DNA of 64,000 nt from UBA2882 sp045542735. Its GTDB lineage: Bacteria > Bacillota > Clostridia > Lachnospirales > Lachnospiraceae. The stretch is from positions 31,872 through 95,871 of the forward strand of contig JAZQLQ010000003.1 of the NCBI GenBank assembly GCA_045542735.1, in the 5' to 3' direction. The notes under the pieces are model-generated. The model searched no databases and was not told the origin of the DNA. It saw nothing but the letters and a program-made list of their open reading frames with translations. Shown piece by piece: positions 34,666 to 43,685 of the stretch. The position numbers were made by a program, and so were the translations under genes. Within the stretch, counting starts at the first letter, position 1; every line of letters starts with the position of its first letter.

Positions 34666-36066
34666 TTACACAGGGTATGCTCCATTGGCAGTGTCTGCCT
34701 GTGTTAAGTCTACTTTTTCTTCCTGAGCTTTGCGGTATTTGAAGAAGTCAACAGCTACCTGAGGGAATAATGCATAAGATAATACATCTTCATCACTCTT
34801 AGCCCACTCTTTACATTCTTCAGTAAGTTTATCCCATTCGGGCTCCATTAAGTCAGCAGGACGGCATGTGATAACTTCTGCGTCACCGATAACTTTTTTC
34901 TGTACTTCAGCGTTGAAAGGTTTAACTGTCTCGCCGTATTTTCCGCTTAACAAGTCTTTTGTCTGACCTGTAGCCATCTTGTAAGGCTCGCCCATAAGAA
35001 CGTTCATAACAGCCTGTGTACCTACGATCTGAGAAGAAGGAGTTACAAGCGGAGGATCACCAAAGTCTTTACGTACACGAGGGATCTCTCTTAATACGTC
35101 CATATATTTGTCTTCAGCATTCTGCTCTTTCAACTGGCTAACCATGTTGGAAAGCATACCACCGGGTACCTGATATAATAATGTCTTGATATCAACACCC
35201 ATTACCTTAGGATTCAAGAGTCCATTTGCAAGGCACTCGTCTCTGTAAGGTCTGAAGTAGTCTGCGATTGCTGCCAATAAGTTCTGATCTAAGCCTGTAT
35301 CGTACTCTGTACCTTTGAAAGTCTCAACCATAACTTCTGTTGCAGGCTGAGAAGTACCAAGAGCAAGAGGGCTCATAGCGGTATCGATTACATCAACACC
35401 TGCTTCTACTGCTTTTAAGTATGTCATACTAGCTACACCGGAAGTATAGTGTGTATGAAGCTGGATAGGAAGATCTGTTGCGCTCTTTAAAGCTGTGATT
35501 AATTCACTTGCTTTGTAAGGAACTAAAAGACCAGCCATATCTTTGATACAGATGGAATCTGCACCCATATCTTCGATTCTCTTAGCTACATCCATCCAGT
35601 ACTGCTCTGTATAAGCATCACCTAATGTATAGGATAATGCGATCTGAGCATGACCGCCTTCTTTTTTACAAGCTTTAACTGCTGTCTCTACGTTACGAAG
35701 GTCATTTAAGCAGTCGAAAATACGAATAATATCAATACCGTTTGCGATAGATTTCTGAACGAAATGCTCAACAACGTCATCTGCATAGTGACGATATCCT
35801 AATACGTTCTGACCTCTTAATAACATCTGTAACTTTGTATTTTTGAAACCATCTTTTAACTGTCTGAGTCTCTCCCAGGGATCTTCTTTTAAGAAACGAA
35901 GAGATGCATCGAATGTAGCACCACCCCAGCACTCTACAGAATGATATCCAACCTGATCCATCTTCTCAACGATAGGAAGCATTAACTCGGTAGGCATTCT
36001 TGTAGCAATCAGAGACTGATGAGCATCACGTAAAATTGTTTCAGTAATTTTAACTGGTTTTGCCAT
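34666..36066 (-). CDS. oadA: Oxaloacetate decarboxylase alpha / pyruvate carboxylase subunit B (5S-type carboxyltransferase)
   Basis: TIM-barrel carboxyltransferase that moves a carboxyl group between oxaloacetate/pyruvate and biotin. 466 residues from MAKPVKITETILRDAHQSL, with GGAGG upstream. Catalytic features are RDAHQS, ECWGGATFD, IRIFDCLND, CIKDMAGLL and LHTHYTSG, the last two holding the carboxylated or metal-binding Lys and His residues of the HMGL-like barrel. It lacks the C-terminal biotin domain of classical OadA; biotin sits on the separate carrier encoded two genes upstream. Last gene of the operon. It could equally be called the 5S subunit of a transcarboxylase. Confidence 0.88.
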   Translation of the reverse strand: MAKPVKITETILRDAHQSLIATRMPTELMLPIVEKMDQVGYHSVECWGGATFDASLRFLKEDPWERLRQLKDGFKNTKLQMLLRGQNVLGYRHYADDVVEHFVQKSIANGIDIIRIFDCLNDLRNVETAVKACKKEGGHAQIALSYTLGDAYTEQYWMDVAKRIEDMGADSICIKDMAGLLVPYKASELITALKSATDLPIQLHTHYTSGVASMTYLKAVEAGVDVIDTAMSPLALGTSQPATEVMVETFKGTEYDTGLDQNLLAAIADYFRPYRDECLANGLLNPKVMGVDIKTLLYQVPGGMLSNMVSQLKEQNAEDKYMDVLREIPRVRKDFGDPPLVTPSSQIVGTQAVMNVLMGEPYKMATGQTKDLLSGKYGETVKPFNAEVQKKVIGDAEVITCRPADLMEPEWDKLTEECKEWAKSDEDVLSYALFPQVAVDFFKYRKAQEEKVDLTQADTANGAYPV

Positions 36067-36108
36067 TACTTTTTCCTCCATATTTTTATATCAAATTTAC
36101 TTTTCGAT

Positions 36109-37254
36109 TTAGAATACACCGAAAATAGCCATGAATGTACCGGCTGCTACTGCAGTACCGATAACGCCGGCTACGTTAGGTCCCATAGCGTGCATTAATA
36201 AGAAGTTTGTAGGATCATATTCTGCACCAACCTTCTGGGATACACGTGCTGCCATCGGAACGGCAGATACACCTGCGGAACCGATCAAACGATTTACCTG
36301 TCCCTTTGTTGCCCAGCACATCAACTTACCGAATAATACACCGGCTGCAGTACCGAATGCAAAAGCAATCAAACCTAAGATAACGATTTTGATAGTATCC
36401 CAGTTTAAGAATGCCACAGCACTTGTAGTAGCACCTACAGATGTACCAAGTAAGATAACTACGATATACATCAATGCATTGGAAGCTGTCTCTGTCAACT
36501 GTCTTACAACACCGGACTCTCTAAACAGATTACCAAGCATCAACATACCAACCAAAGGAGCGGTTGTGGGAAGAATCAAACATACCACGATAGTAACTAC
36601 GATCGGGAAGAGAATCTTCTCTAATTTACTTACAGGACGAAGCTGTCCCATTTTGATTTTTCTTTCTTTTTCTGTTGTGAACAGTTTCATAATCGGGGGC
36701 TGGATAATCGGCACCAGTGACATATAAGAATATGCCGCTACGGCGATCGGTCCAAGCAATGCTGTCTGTCCCAATTTACCTGCCAAGAAAATGGAAGTAG
36801 GACCATCGGCACCACCGATAATGGAAATAGCTGCTGCTGCTTTGTCATTAAAGCCAAGTGCGATAGCTCCGAAATATGCTGCGAAGATACCGAACTGTGC
36901 AGAAGCACCCAACAAGAAACTTTTCGGGTTGGCAATCAGGGGACCGAAGTCAGTCATGGCACCTACACCCATGAAAATCAAGGAAGGTAAGATTGCCCAC
37001 TCATCTAATAAATAGAAATAATACAGTAAGCCGCCGGCTGCACCATCTACAGGATGTGCCATAATATCAGGATAGATATTAACTAACAGCATACCAAATG
37101 CTATCGGTGTTAAAAGCAAAGGCTCAAAACCTTTAGCGATAGCAAGATAAAGGAATACACAAGCAACAATAATCATTGCGTAGTTTCCAATTGTCAAATT
37201 GAAGAACGCTGTCTGATGAATCAGGTTGCTCAATGTACTTGAAATATATTCCAT
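36109..37254 (-). CDS. oadB: Na+-translocating decarboxylase beta subunit
   Basis: Integral membrane subunit that decarboxylates carboxybiotin and exports Na+. 381 residues with about nine to eleven hydrophobic segments. The signature region IIGGADGPTSIFLAGKLG includes the conserved Asp of the Na+ site, and GSAGVSAVPMAARVSQK holds the second conserved polar helix. GGAGG precedes ATG 37254. The gene stands between the biotin carrier and oadA-like genes. Equivalent names are MmdB or GcdB; the sequence alone does not separate them. Confidence 0.92.
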   Translation of the reverse strand: MEYISSTLSNLIHQTAFFNLTIGNYAMIIVACVFLYLAIAKGFEPLLLTPIAFGMLLVNIYPDIMAHPVDGAAGGLLYYFYLLDEWAILPSLIFMGVGAMTDFGPLIANPKSFLLGASAQFGIFAAYFGAIALGFNDKAAAAISIIGGADGPTSIFLAGKLGQTALLGPIAVAAYSYMSLVPIIQPPIMKLFTTEKERKIKMGQLRPVSKLEKILFPIVVTIVVCLILPTTAPLVGMLMLGNLFRESGVVRQLTETASNALMYIVVILLGTSVGATTSAVAFLNWDTIKIVILGLIAFAFGTAAGVLFGKLMCWATKGQVNRLIGSAGVSAVPMAARVSQKVGAEYDPTNFLLMHAMGPNVAGVIGTAVAAGTFMAIFGVF

Positions 37255-37298
37255 CGTGTTTAACCTCCTGTTTTAATTACAAACGTTTATCGTCTGTA

Positions 37299-37670
37299 TT
37301 AGTTTAATGTAGCAAGTACTGCACCTGCTTCAACAGGATCGCCAACATTTACGTCGATGCTTGCAACTGTACCATCTTCGGGAGCTACCTGAGGAATTTC
37401 CATCTTCATAGCTTCAAGAATTAATACTGTGTCACCTTTTTTAACAGCCTGTCCAACACTAGCTTCTACTTTGAATACTTTACCTGCTGCACCTGCCTCA
37501 ATTTTGATGCTGCCTGCGCCACCTGCTGCGGGAGCTGCTGCTGCGGGAGCTGCTTTAGGTGCTGCTTTGGGAACTGCCTTAGGTGCTGCTACAGGAGCGC
37601 CTGTGGATGCACCTTCTTCTACTACAACGTCATATACGTTTCCATTAACGGTAATGGTATAATTTTTCAT
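37299..37670 (-). CDS. Biotin carboxyl carrier protein with Ala/Pro hinge
   Basis: Carrier of the biotin arm for both carboxyltransferases. 123 residues: a short beta-rich start (MKNYTITVNGNVYDVVVEEG), a flexible Ala/Pro/Lys hinge (residues 22-52) and the biotinyl domain with the attachment site EAMKMEI, biotinylated lysine at residue 89. Its length and hinge match MmdC/GcdC and the 1.3S transcarboxylase subunit. It lies between the OadG-like and OadB genes. Confidence 0.92.
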   Translation of the reverse strand: MKNYTITVNGNVYDVVVEEGASTGAPVAAPKAVPKAAPKAAPAAAAPAAGGAGSIKIEAGAAGKVFKVEASVGQAVKKGDTVLILEAMKMEIPQVAPEDGTVASIDVNVGDPVEAGAVLATLN

Positions 37671-37688
37671 CTTACATATCCTCCTATA

Positions 37689-38474
37689 TTAGGCTCTCTG
37701 CCATTTATTTGTATTTGCTCTCTTAATGCTTCTTACTACGAAGCCGTCTGTACTTGCAGCACCTTCATATGCCGCAATAGCAGCTGCGATTACAGCAACT
37801 AACTCTGTATCATCAGAAAGCTCTTCTTTTTCAATAATCTGTGCAATTGTATTATCAACTGCATCTTCTGTTTTAGATTGCTTCTTAGCTTTTTTATCAG
37901 CAAGGGATTTTTCAATCTTCGGAATCAGACCAAACGCATAGATGATAGCCATGATCAAAATCAACACGATAAATACAGTACCCATACCAAGTAAAGTATT
38001 TAATGCTGCTTTTGTCATTTTTTCACCCAATGTATACTCAGGGCTGATCATCATAGTACCGGGCAGAATCATGATATCCAGATATTCATCTGTGTAATAC
38101 AATTCTACATCTGCATTTCTGATACTACCGATTACTTCGTAAGAGATTGTAAACTCTTCTGCTGTTCCTTCGATAACAACAGATTCTTCAACAATACCCT
38201 CATAAGTACCGATTTCTTCCAATGCACTTGCCCAGAATCCAACGGAATCTTCGAAAACATCGCCTGCACCATCGACTTCTGCATTGAGTTCTTTCACAGC
38301 CTGTGAAATATCACCGGCCATTACACCTTCATTCAAGCCCATGGAAACATTGGTTGCGATTTCCACTGCATCCTGCTGTGTAAACAGAAGAGAATTATCT
38401 TCTTCCTGACCAGCACAAGCAGTCATACCGAAAACACATGCTGTTAAAGCTAAGGTTAACAAGAATTTTTTCAT
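37689..38474 (-). CDS. OadG family subunit with N-terminal lipoprotein domain
   Basis: Gamma/delta-type subunit that anchors and assembles the decarboxylase. The chain of 261 residues is far longer than a plain OadG (about 80-120). MKKFLLTLALTACVFGMTAC forms a signal with lipobox at Cys20, then a 130-residue extracytoplasmic domain, then the OadG-like membrane helix and follow-on (GMGTVFIVLILIMAIIYAFG, LIPKIEK at about residues 160-185), and a charged cytosolic tail. The function of the outer domain is unknown. Neighbours make the assignment secure. Confidence 0.8.
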   Translation of the reverse strand: MKKFLLTLALTACVFGMTACAGQEEDNSLLFTQQDAVEIATNVSMGLNEGVMAGDISQAVKELNAEVDGAGDVFEDSVGFWASALEEIGTYEGIVEESVVIEGTAEEFTISYEVIGSIRNADVELYYTDEYLDIMILPGTMMISPEYTLGEKMTKAALNTLLGMGTVFIVLILIMAIIYAFGLIPKIEKSLADKKAKKQSKTEDAVDNTIAQIIEKEELSDDTELVAVIAAAIAAYEGAASTDGFVVRSIKRANTNKWQRA

Positions 38475-38492
38475 ATCTTATCTCATCCTTTC

Positions 38493-39923
38493 TTATACAG
38501 TTCCATGTTTTTTAGCCGGGCGGTCATCTCTCTTTGTGAAAAGCATCTCGAATGCGCCGATAATATATTTTCTTGTATCAGCAGCTTCTACGATCTGATC
38601 AACATATCCTCTCTTAGCTGCGCCAGCTGCACTTGTCTGAGCTGCTGCATATTCTTTTGCTTTTTCAGCAACTACATCAGCACTTTCTCCGCTGTACATA
38701 ATCTGTGCTGCAGTCTTAGCATCCATAGCTCCGATTGTAGCTGTAGGCCATGCCATTGTAATGTCTGCACCGATTGCTTTGGAGTTCATTGCAACGTAAG
38801 CACTTCCCATAGCCTGTCCGATTACTACATTTACTTTCGGAACGGTTGCATTAGCAAATGCATATGTAAGTTTAGCAACTGCTTTTGCGATCTTCTTCTC
38901 AGAACACATAGTTGCTTCAAATCCTTTAACGTTTGTTAAAGATAATACAGGAATATTGAAAGCATCACAGAAGTTAACGAAATCAGCTGCTTTCTCACAG
39001 CCTTTTGCTGTTAATACTGCATCATATTTCTCAACTACTTTGCCTTCTTCATCACATACCTCAGTACGGTTTGCAACAGCACCAACTGTCATACCGTTTA
39101 ATTTCATAAAGCCTGTAACCATGTCTTTTGCATAGTCAGCTTTTGTCTCAAAGAATGCATTGTCATCAGCGATTACGCTTAATGCGATGGAAGTATCTCC
39201 AACACAGTTTGCAAGCTCTGCAGATGCACGATTTAAGTCATCTGTACATTCAACATAAGAAGCATCGTCTTCGTTGTTTCCGGGAAGCATTGCTACCAAT
39301 GCACGAATCTGTGTTAAGATTTCTGCTTCATCTGCAACTACATCTACAATACCTGCCTCTGCACTCTGGAAAGCTGCTGCTGCAGTATCACATTTTTCAG
39401 CATAATTTCCGTCTAATGCATTAGGGGAATTTACGAATAATTTAGCTTTTGTACCTTCCATAAAGGTAAAGTCTGTTAATGTGGGGATCATTGCAAGTCC
39501 GCCGCCACATGCTCCAAAGATTGCAGTAATCTGAGGAATAACACCGGAAGCTAATGTCTGTTTCATGTAGATTTCACCGAATGCATTTAATGCATCAGTA
39601 GCCTCCTGTAATCTAAGTCCGGCAGAATCGATTAAACCGATTACGGGTGCACCCATTTTTAATGCCAGATCATAGAGGTTGGCAATTTTCTTTGCATGCA
39701 TCTCGCCTACTGTTCCGTTTAATACGGAAGCATCCTGGCTGTAAACATACACAAGATTGCCGTCAATCACTCCGTAGCCGGTGATAACGCCGTCAGAAGG
39801 AGTTTCGGTTTGTTTCAGGTTGAAGTCAGTTGCTCTGGCAGTAACCATTGCGCCAATTTCAACGAAACTGTTGTCATCGAGTAAAGCTGCAATTCTTTGA
39901 CTCGCTTGTGAAGAATTACTCAT
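38493..39923 (-). CDS. Carboxyl transferase domain protein (MmdA/12S-type)
   Basis: Crotonase-fold carboxyltransferase acting on an acyl-CoA such as methylmalonyl-CoA, malonyl-CoA or glutaconyl-CoA. 476 residues from MSNSSQASQRIAALLDD, GGAGG upstream. The two halves show the typical oxyanion regions: GLIDSAGLRLQEATDALN and GACGGGLAMIPTLTDFTFM in the N-half, and LTNVKGFEATMC and GQAMGSAYVAMNSK in the C-half. The end KKHGTV matches the family tail. It is about 30-40 residues shorter than typical MmdA. First gene of the operon. The exact CoA substrate cannot be read from sequence. Confidence 0.88.
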   Translation of the reverse strand: MSNSSQASQRIAALLDDNSFVEIGAMVTARATDFNLKQTETPSDGVITGYGVIDGNLVYVYSQDASVLNGTVGEMHAKKIANLYDLALKMGAPVIGLIDSAGLRLQEATDALNAFGEIYMKQTLASGVIPQITAIFGACGGGLAMIPTLTDFTFMEGTKAKLFVNSPNALDGNYAEKCDTAAAAFQSAEAGIVDVVADEAEILTQIRALVAMLPGNNEDDASYVECTDDLNRASAELANCVGDTSIALSVIADDNAFFETKADYAKDMVTGFMKLNGMTVGAVANRTEVCDEEGKVVEKYDAVLTAKGCEKAADFVNFCDAFNIPVLSLTNVKGFEATMCSEKKIAKAVAKLTYAFANATVPKVNVVIGQAMGSAYVAMNSKAIGADITMAWPTATIGAMDAKTAAQIMYSGESADVVAEKAKEYAAAQTSAAGAAKRGYVDQIVEAADTRKYIIGAFEMLFTKRDDRPAKKHGTV

Positions 39924-40006
39924 TTTCTTGACCTCCATTTTATATTAATTTTAAAAAAAACGATTTTTGCGAATGGGCAGAGTAGACCCAATAACGCATC
40001 ATTCAA

Positions 40007-40015
40007 AGTATAGCA
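40007..40015 (-). promoter_or_regulatory. Extended -10 promoter of the sodium-pump operon
   Basis: Minus strand TGCTATACT (extended -10) about 85 bases before the first gene. The -35 is not clear. The leader from here to 39924 is AT rich with a run of eight A/T. Confidence 0.55.
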
Positions 40016-40101
40016 TAGAAACAGAAGTCAGGCTAGATTAATTTTGCATTTTTTTACGGGTTTTTAGCACTTTTTTTCATATTCTTCTTTCTTTCCCACT
40101 C

Positions 40102-41304
40102 TTATATCCAAAGAAAACGTTTTAATATAAATTCGATACAATAAGCTAAGGTATACTGTTCCATCCTTTCAGCAGTTTCAATGGGAACCGTATACAAGAC
40201 CTCTCCATTAACAGATACCGTTCCATATCCCACAATCTCCCCCTCTTCTACCGGTGCTTTGATTGTGTCCTCCATCTGTATCTTTACATCCACATCATCC
40301 CATGTTGCCAAAAGCATTCTCTGTTCTTCCCAGTTGCATGTAAGATTCACATAGGCCCCTGTTCCGTCTACTACCGCAATCTGTTGCGGCACACTTATTT
40401 TCTCAACAGTCTGCATCGTATAATCTTCCACACCCATATGCATTAACTGCTTGGTGTCTGACCATTTATAGTTTTTATGTGGTGGCCATCCACTGGCAAG
40501 AACCACCGACACCAGACAGCGATCATCTCTCCTGACCGCTCCCACAAAGCAATATCCCGCATCATTGGTATATCCTGTTTTGATACCGATAGCCCCGTCC
40601 ATCATTTGCAAAAACCGATCTTTGTTATTAACAGAAAATCTTCTCCCTGTTGTTTTTTCCGAAAAAGCATACTGATTTGTCCCCACCAGAGCAACAAACA
40701 AATCATTTTGAATGGCGTAGGAGGCAATTTTTGCCAAATCATAAGCCGTAGTGGAATGTATTTTTCCTCCCTGCTCCGCGTCCAATCCATTGGGTGTGAT
40801 AAAGTATGTATTTTCGCATCCCAGATCTCTTGCTTTCTGATTCATCATTGCAGCAAAACCTTCGGTGCTTCCACCGATATGTTCCGCTATGGCAACTGCC
40901 GAGTCATTGTGAGATTCCAGCATCAGAGAAAACAGCAAATCCTTTAAGGTATAAACTTCTCCTTCCTTCATCCCAAGCCGTACCTTGGGTCTGGATGCCG
41001 CATATGCAGAAACTGTCACTTCATCTTCCAGATTACCATATTCCAAAGCAAGAATAGCTGTCATAATCTTGGTTGTGGATGCCATTGGTAATACTTCATA
41101 ACCGTTTTTTTCATAAAGGACCCTTTGGTTGGCGGCATCCATCAGCAACGCAGATTTAGCATACAGCTGTAATTCTTTCTGCTGTTCCTTTTCCTCCTCC
41201 CCATTAGCAAATACACTGATTGTATTGATAAAAAATGACAAACAAAAAAAGCACAAAACAGAAACAACTTTTCTTTTTGTGCTTTTTACTCTCTCTTTTG
41301 GCAT
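40102..41304 (-). CDS. D-alanyl-D-alanine carboxypeptidase (DacF-like)
   Basis: Low-molecular-weight penicillin-binding protein trimming peptidoglycan stem peptides. The start MPKERVKSTKRK at 41304 is chosen for GAGGAAAAGCAT; a longer upstream version would overlap scpB. A signal sequence covers residues 12-34. Active-site motifs are STTK (residues 76-79), SHNDSA (SxN) and IKTGYTND (KTG). The C-terminal PBP5-type domain follows. 400 residues. It is directly downstream of scpB with a 46-base gap. Confidence 0.9.
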   Translation of the reverse strand: MPKERVKSTKRKVVSVLCFFCLSFFINTISVFANGEEEKEQQKELQLYAKSALLMDAANQRVLYEKNGYEVLPMASTTKIMTAILALEYGNLEDEVTVSAYAASRPKVRLGMKEGEVYTLKDLLFSLMLESHNDSAVAIAEHIGGSTEGFAAMMNQKARDLGCENTYFITPNGLDAEQGGKIHSTTAYDLAKIASYAIQNDLFVALVGTNQYAFSEKTTGRRFSVNNKDRFLQMMDGAIGIKTGYTNDAGYCFVGAVRRDDRCLVSVVLASGWPPHKNYKWSDTKQLMHMGVEDYTMQTVEKISVPQQIAVVDGTGAYVNLTCNWEEQRMLLATWDDVDVKIQMEDTIKAPVEEGEIVGYGTVSVNGEVLYTVPIETAERMEQYTLAYCIEFILKRFLWI

Positions 41305-41350
41305 ATGCTTTTCCTCATACTGCTTTTTTACAGTATATTCGTCACATGCA

Positions 41351-41923
41351 CTAAATATCCAATTTAAGTTGTACCTCTTTTTCTGCCTGCTCACGGAATT
41401 CTTCAATACGATCCGTATTCATACGGGGAAGTTCTTCCAAGCTGGTCACACCAAAGGTACGTAAAAACTGTTCTGTAGTCCCAAACAACAAGGGTCTTCC
41501 CGGCGCATCCATTCTACCCACTTCCATAATGAGATCAAACTCCAGCAAGCGGTTAACTGCATGATCACAGCTCACACCACGGATCTTTTCTATCTCAATC
41601 CTGGTCACCGGTTGCTTGTATGCGACAATGGACAAGGTTTCCAACAGGGAATCCGTCAGGGTATATTTCCTGGGAGCCGATGCAATCTTGATCAGCCAGT
41701 CATACATCTCTGTCTTGCTGCACATCTGATATGCATCTTCCAACTCCATCAAGGTAACTCCACGCTTGGGGTCAGCATCGTATTCTTCTTTCATTTCTGC
41801 CAAAAGGGCTTTAACCTCTTTGACAGACACATCCAAAACGCCCGCAAGCCTGGATACATCTACGGATTCGCCCATAGTGAAAAGTATGGACTCCAGAATT
41901 GCTTTCATTCTTTCTTTTTCCAT
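41351..41923 (-). CDS. scpB: Segregation and condensation protein B
   Basis: Subunit of the SMC-ScpAB condensin. 190 residues with two winged-helix domains; ILESILFTMGESVDVSRLA and ETLSIVAYKQPVTRIEIEKIRGV are the family hallmarks. ATG follows the scpA stop directly (TAAATG) and AGGAGG lies within the last codons of scpA, so the two are translationally coupled. Confidence 0.94.
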   Translation of the reverse strand: MEKERMKAILESILFTMGESVDVSRLAGVLDVSVKEVKALLAEMKEEYDADPKRGVTLMELEDAYQMCSKTEMYDWLIKIASAPRKYTLTDSLLETLSIVAYKQPVTRIEIEKIRGVSCDHAVNRLLEFDLIMEVGRMDAPGRPLLFGTTEQFLRTFGVTSLEELPRMNTDRIEEFREQAEKEVQLKLDI

Positions 41924-42673
41924 TTATGCTGCCTCCTTTGAGGTAATATAAATATCACCAAAAGCTTCTTCCTGCTCAATCAAAACTTTGCCAATCTTCA
42001 TCAGCTCAAGCACTACCATAAATGTAACAATAATCTCCATTTTGGAATGCTGCTTTTCTAACAGATTGCGGAAACTGCATTTGCGTTGAAGCAGAATAAA
42101 ATCCTGTACAAAGGACATCTTGGCATCCATATCTACTTCATCTTTTTCAATTTTACCAAACTGTGAACGAATGGGGTCAATCTTGTCCTCTCTTCGCTTC
42201 ATGACAGATTCAAAAATCTCACGAAGCCCAGATAAATTAACCTCTCCGATTAACTGCTCATAATCCACCGGCGGTGTATAGTCTGCCACCTCTTTGGGCA
42301 TAGTTTTAGACTTAAACCAGACCTTTCCGGCATCCAACTGCTTGTCCTTCAACTCATAGGACATATATTTGTACATCTTGTATTCCAAAAGTTTTTCAAC
42401 AAGTTCTGTTCTGGGATCTTCCTCTTCTCCCTCTTCATTGACCTCTTTGGGCAGAAGCATTCTGCACTTGATATCAATCAATGTAGCTGCCATTACGAGG
42501 AATTCACTCATAACATTCATATCTTCCCTACGCATCCGGCGGATATAATCCAGATACTGCTCGGTAATATCCACAATCGGGATATCATAGATATCTACTT
42601 TATTCTTTTCAATCAGATACAGTAAAAGATCCAGGGGACCTTCAAATACCTGTAATTTTACTTCCAAAGACAT
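41924..42673 (-). CDS. scpA: Segregation and condensation protein A
   Basis: Kleisin subunit bridging the SMC heads. 249 residues from MSLEVKLQVFEGPLDLLLYL, the diagnostic N-terminus, with IEKNKVDIYDIPIVDITEQYLDYI following. GAGGG lies upstream of ATG 42673. The middle is charged and variable, and the C-terminal winged helix is visible at RCSFRNLLEKQHSKMEIIVTFMVVLELMK. It is co-transcribed with scpB. Confidence 0.94.
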   Translation of the reverse strand: MSLEVKLQVFEGPLDLLLYLIEKNKVDIYDIPIVDITEQYLDYIRRMRREDMNVMSEFLVMAATLIDIKCRMLLPKEVNEEGEEEDPRTELVEKLLEYKMYKYMSYELKDKQLDAGKVWFKSKTMPKEVADYTPPVDYEQLIGEVNLSGLREIFESVMKRREDKIDPIRSQFGKIEKDEVDMDAKMSFVQDFILLQRKCSFRNLLEKQHSKMEIIVTFMVVLELMKIGKVLIEQEEAFGDIYITSKEAA

Positions 42674-42791
42674 AGTTATCCCTCGCAATTGTTTTGTGCC
42701 AGTTCATAATACTACATCTTGGGTTTGTTTGCAAGCGCAAAAACTAGATATTGTTGTATTTTTACAAAATATGGTGTTTATCAGCAAGTTT

Positions 42792-43652
42792 CTATTGCTC
42801 CGGTTCCAAGACAATTTCTACCAATTCCCCCGGATTTAAAAAGCGTACAGGGATTGTATGTGTACCAAGCCCTCTGCTTAATATCATGACACTATCCTTT
42901 TCCTCAAATCTGCCACCATCATATTTTGGAAACAAACGCAATGCCGGAGATATCACACCACCAAGTAAAGGCAATTTAGCAATGCCGCCATGAACATGCC
43001 CTGCAAGCACCAAATCTGCACCATATTCTGCATAAGCAGGAAAATAAGAAGGATTATGGGCAATCAAAATATTGAATTTAGTCTCGTCGCATTCTCCCAT
43101 TTTCTCTTTTACATAGTCTCCGTCCATAGCGGGTGCTTTCCATTTTTTATAAAACTCCCTGTCAATTTCCAAACCGGATATACAGATATTAGCTTCTTCC
43201 AATATGGTTTTATCCGTGTGTAAACGAATCAAGCGGTTGCCCACAATGGCCTCTTCGTATTCCTTTGACATATTTCCGTATTTTTCCGGATAAATCCCCA
43301 TACGGTATTCATGATTTCCGCTACCATAATAAACAGGATAGCTCTCTGCCAGCCTGCGGATAAATGCAATGGTGGGTCCGAAAGTCTTCCCCGGTTTTGC
43401 CGTAATCATATCACCTGCAATGATAATACCGTCAGGATTCAGTTCTTCGATTTTCTGAAGAAGCTTTTCATTGTTTTTTCCAAAACTTCTTCCATGCAAA
43501 TCCGCAAGCACAACAAAGCGCATCCTTTTATTCAGTTTTTTGTCGGATAATTGATAGCTTTGGACCACAAAACGGTGTGTATCCCACACTACAACCGCCG
43601 TCACAGCAGCGATCATCGCTCCCATCAATGCCGTTATCGTTTGAACCTTCAT
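42792..43652 (-). CDS. Membrane-anchored metallophosphoesterase, YkuE-like
   Basis: Calcineurin-like phosphoesterase with one N-terminal hydrophobic segment (residues 5-22). Metal motifs are visible in order: VLADLHGRSFG (D-x-H), IIAGDMI (GD), GSGNHEYR (GNHE), LIAHNPSYFP (H) and LAGHVHGG (GHxH). 286 residues. Related YkuE proteins act at the outer face of the membrane, but the substrate is not known. AGGAG precedes the ATG. Lies between scpA and a DD-carboxypeptidase gene. Confidence 0.88.
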   Translation of the reverse strand: MKVQTITALMGAMIAAVTAVVVWDTHRFVVQSYQLSDKKLNKRMRFVVLADLHGRSFGKNNEKLLQKIEELNPDGIIIAGDMITAKPGKTFGPTIAFIRRLAESYPVYYGSGNHEYRMGIYPEKYGNMSKEYEEAIVGNRLIRLHTDKTILEEANICISGLEIDREFYKKWKAPAMDGDYVKEKMGECDETKFNILIAHNPSYFPAYAEYGADLVLAGHVHGGIAKLPLLGGVISPALRLFPKYDGGRFEEKDSVMILSRGLGTHTIPVRFLNPGELVEIVLEPEQ

Positions 43653-43685
43653 ATATTTCTCCTGTTTTTATAATCTATATATCTA

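Noticed and set aside
37429..37662. Ala/Pro-rich plus-strand open frame
   Set aside because: It is the complement of the Ala/Pro hinge of the biotin carrier, where repetitive GC-rich codons leave several frames open.
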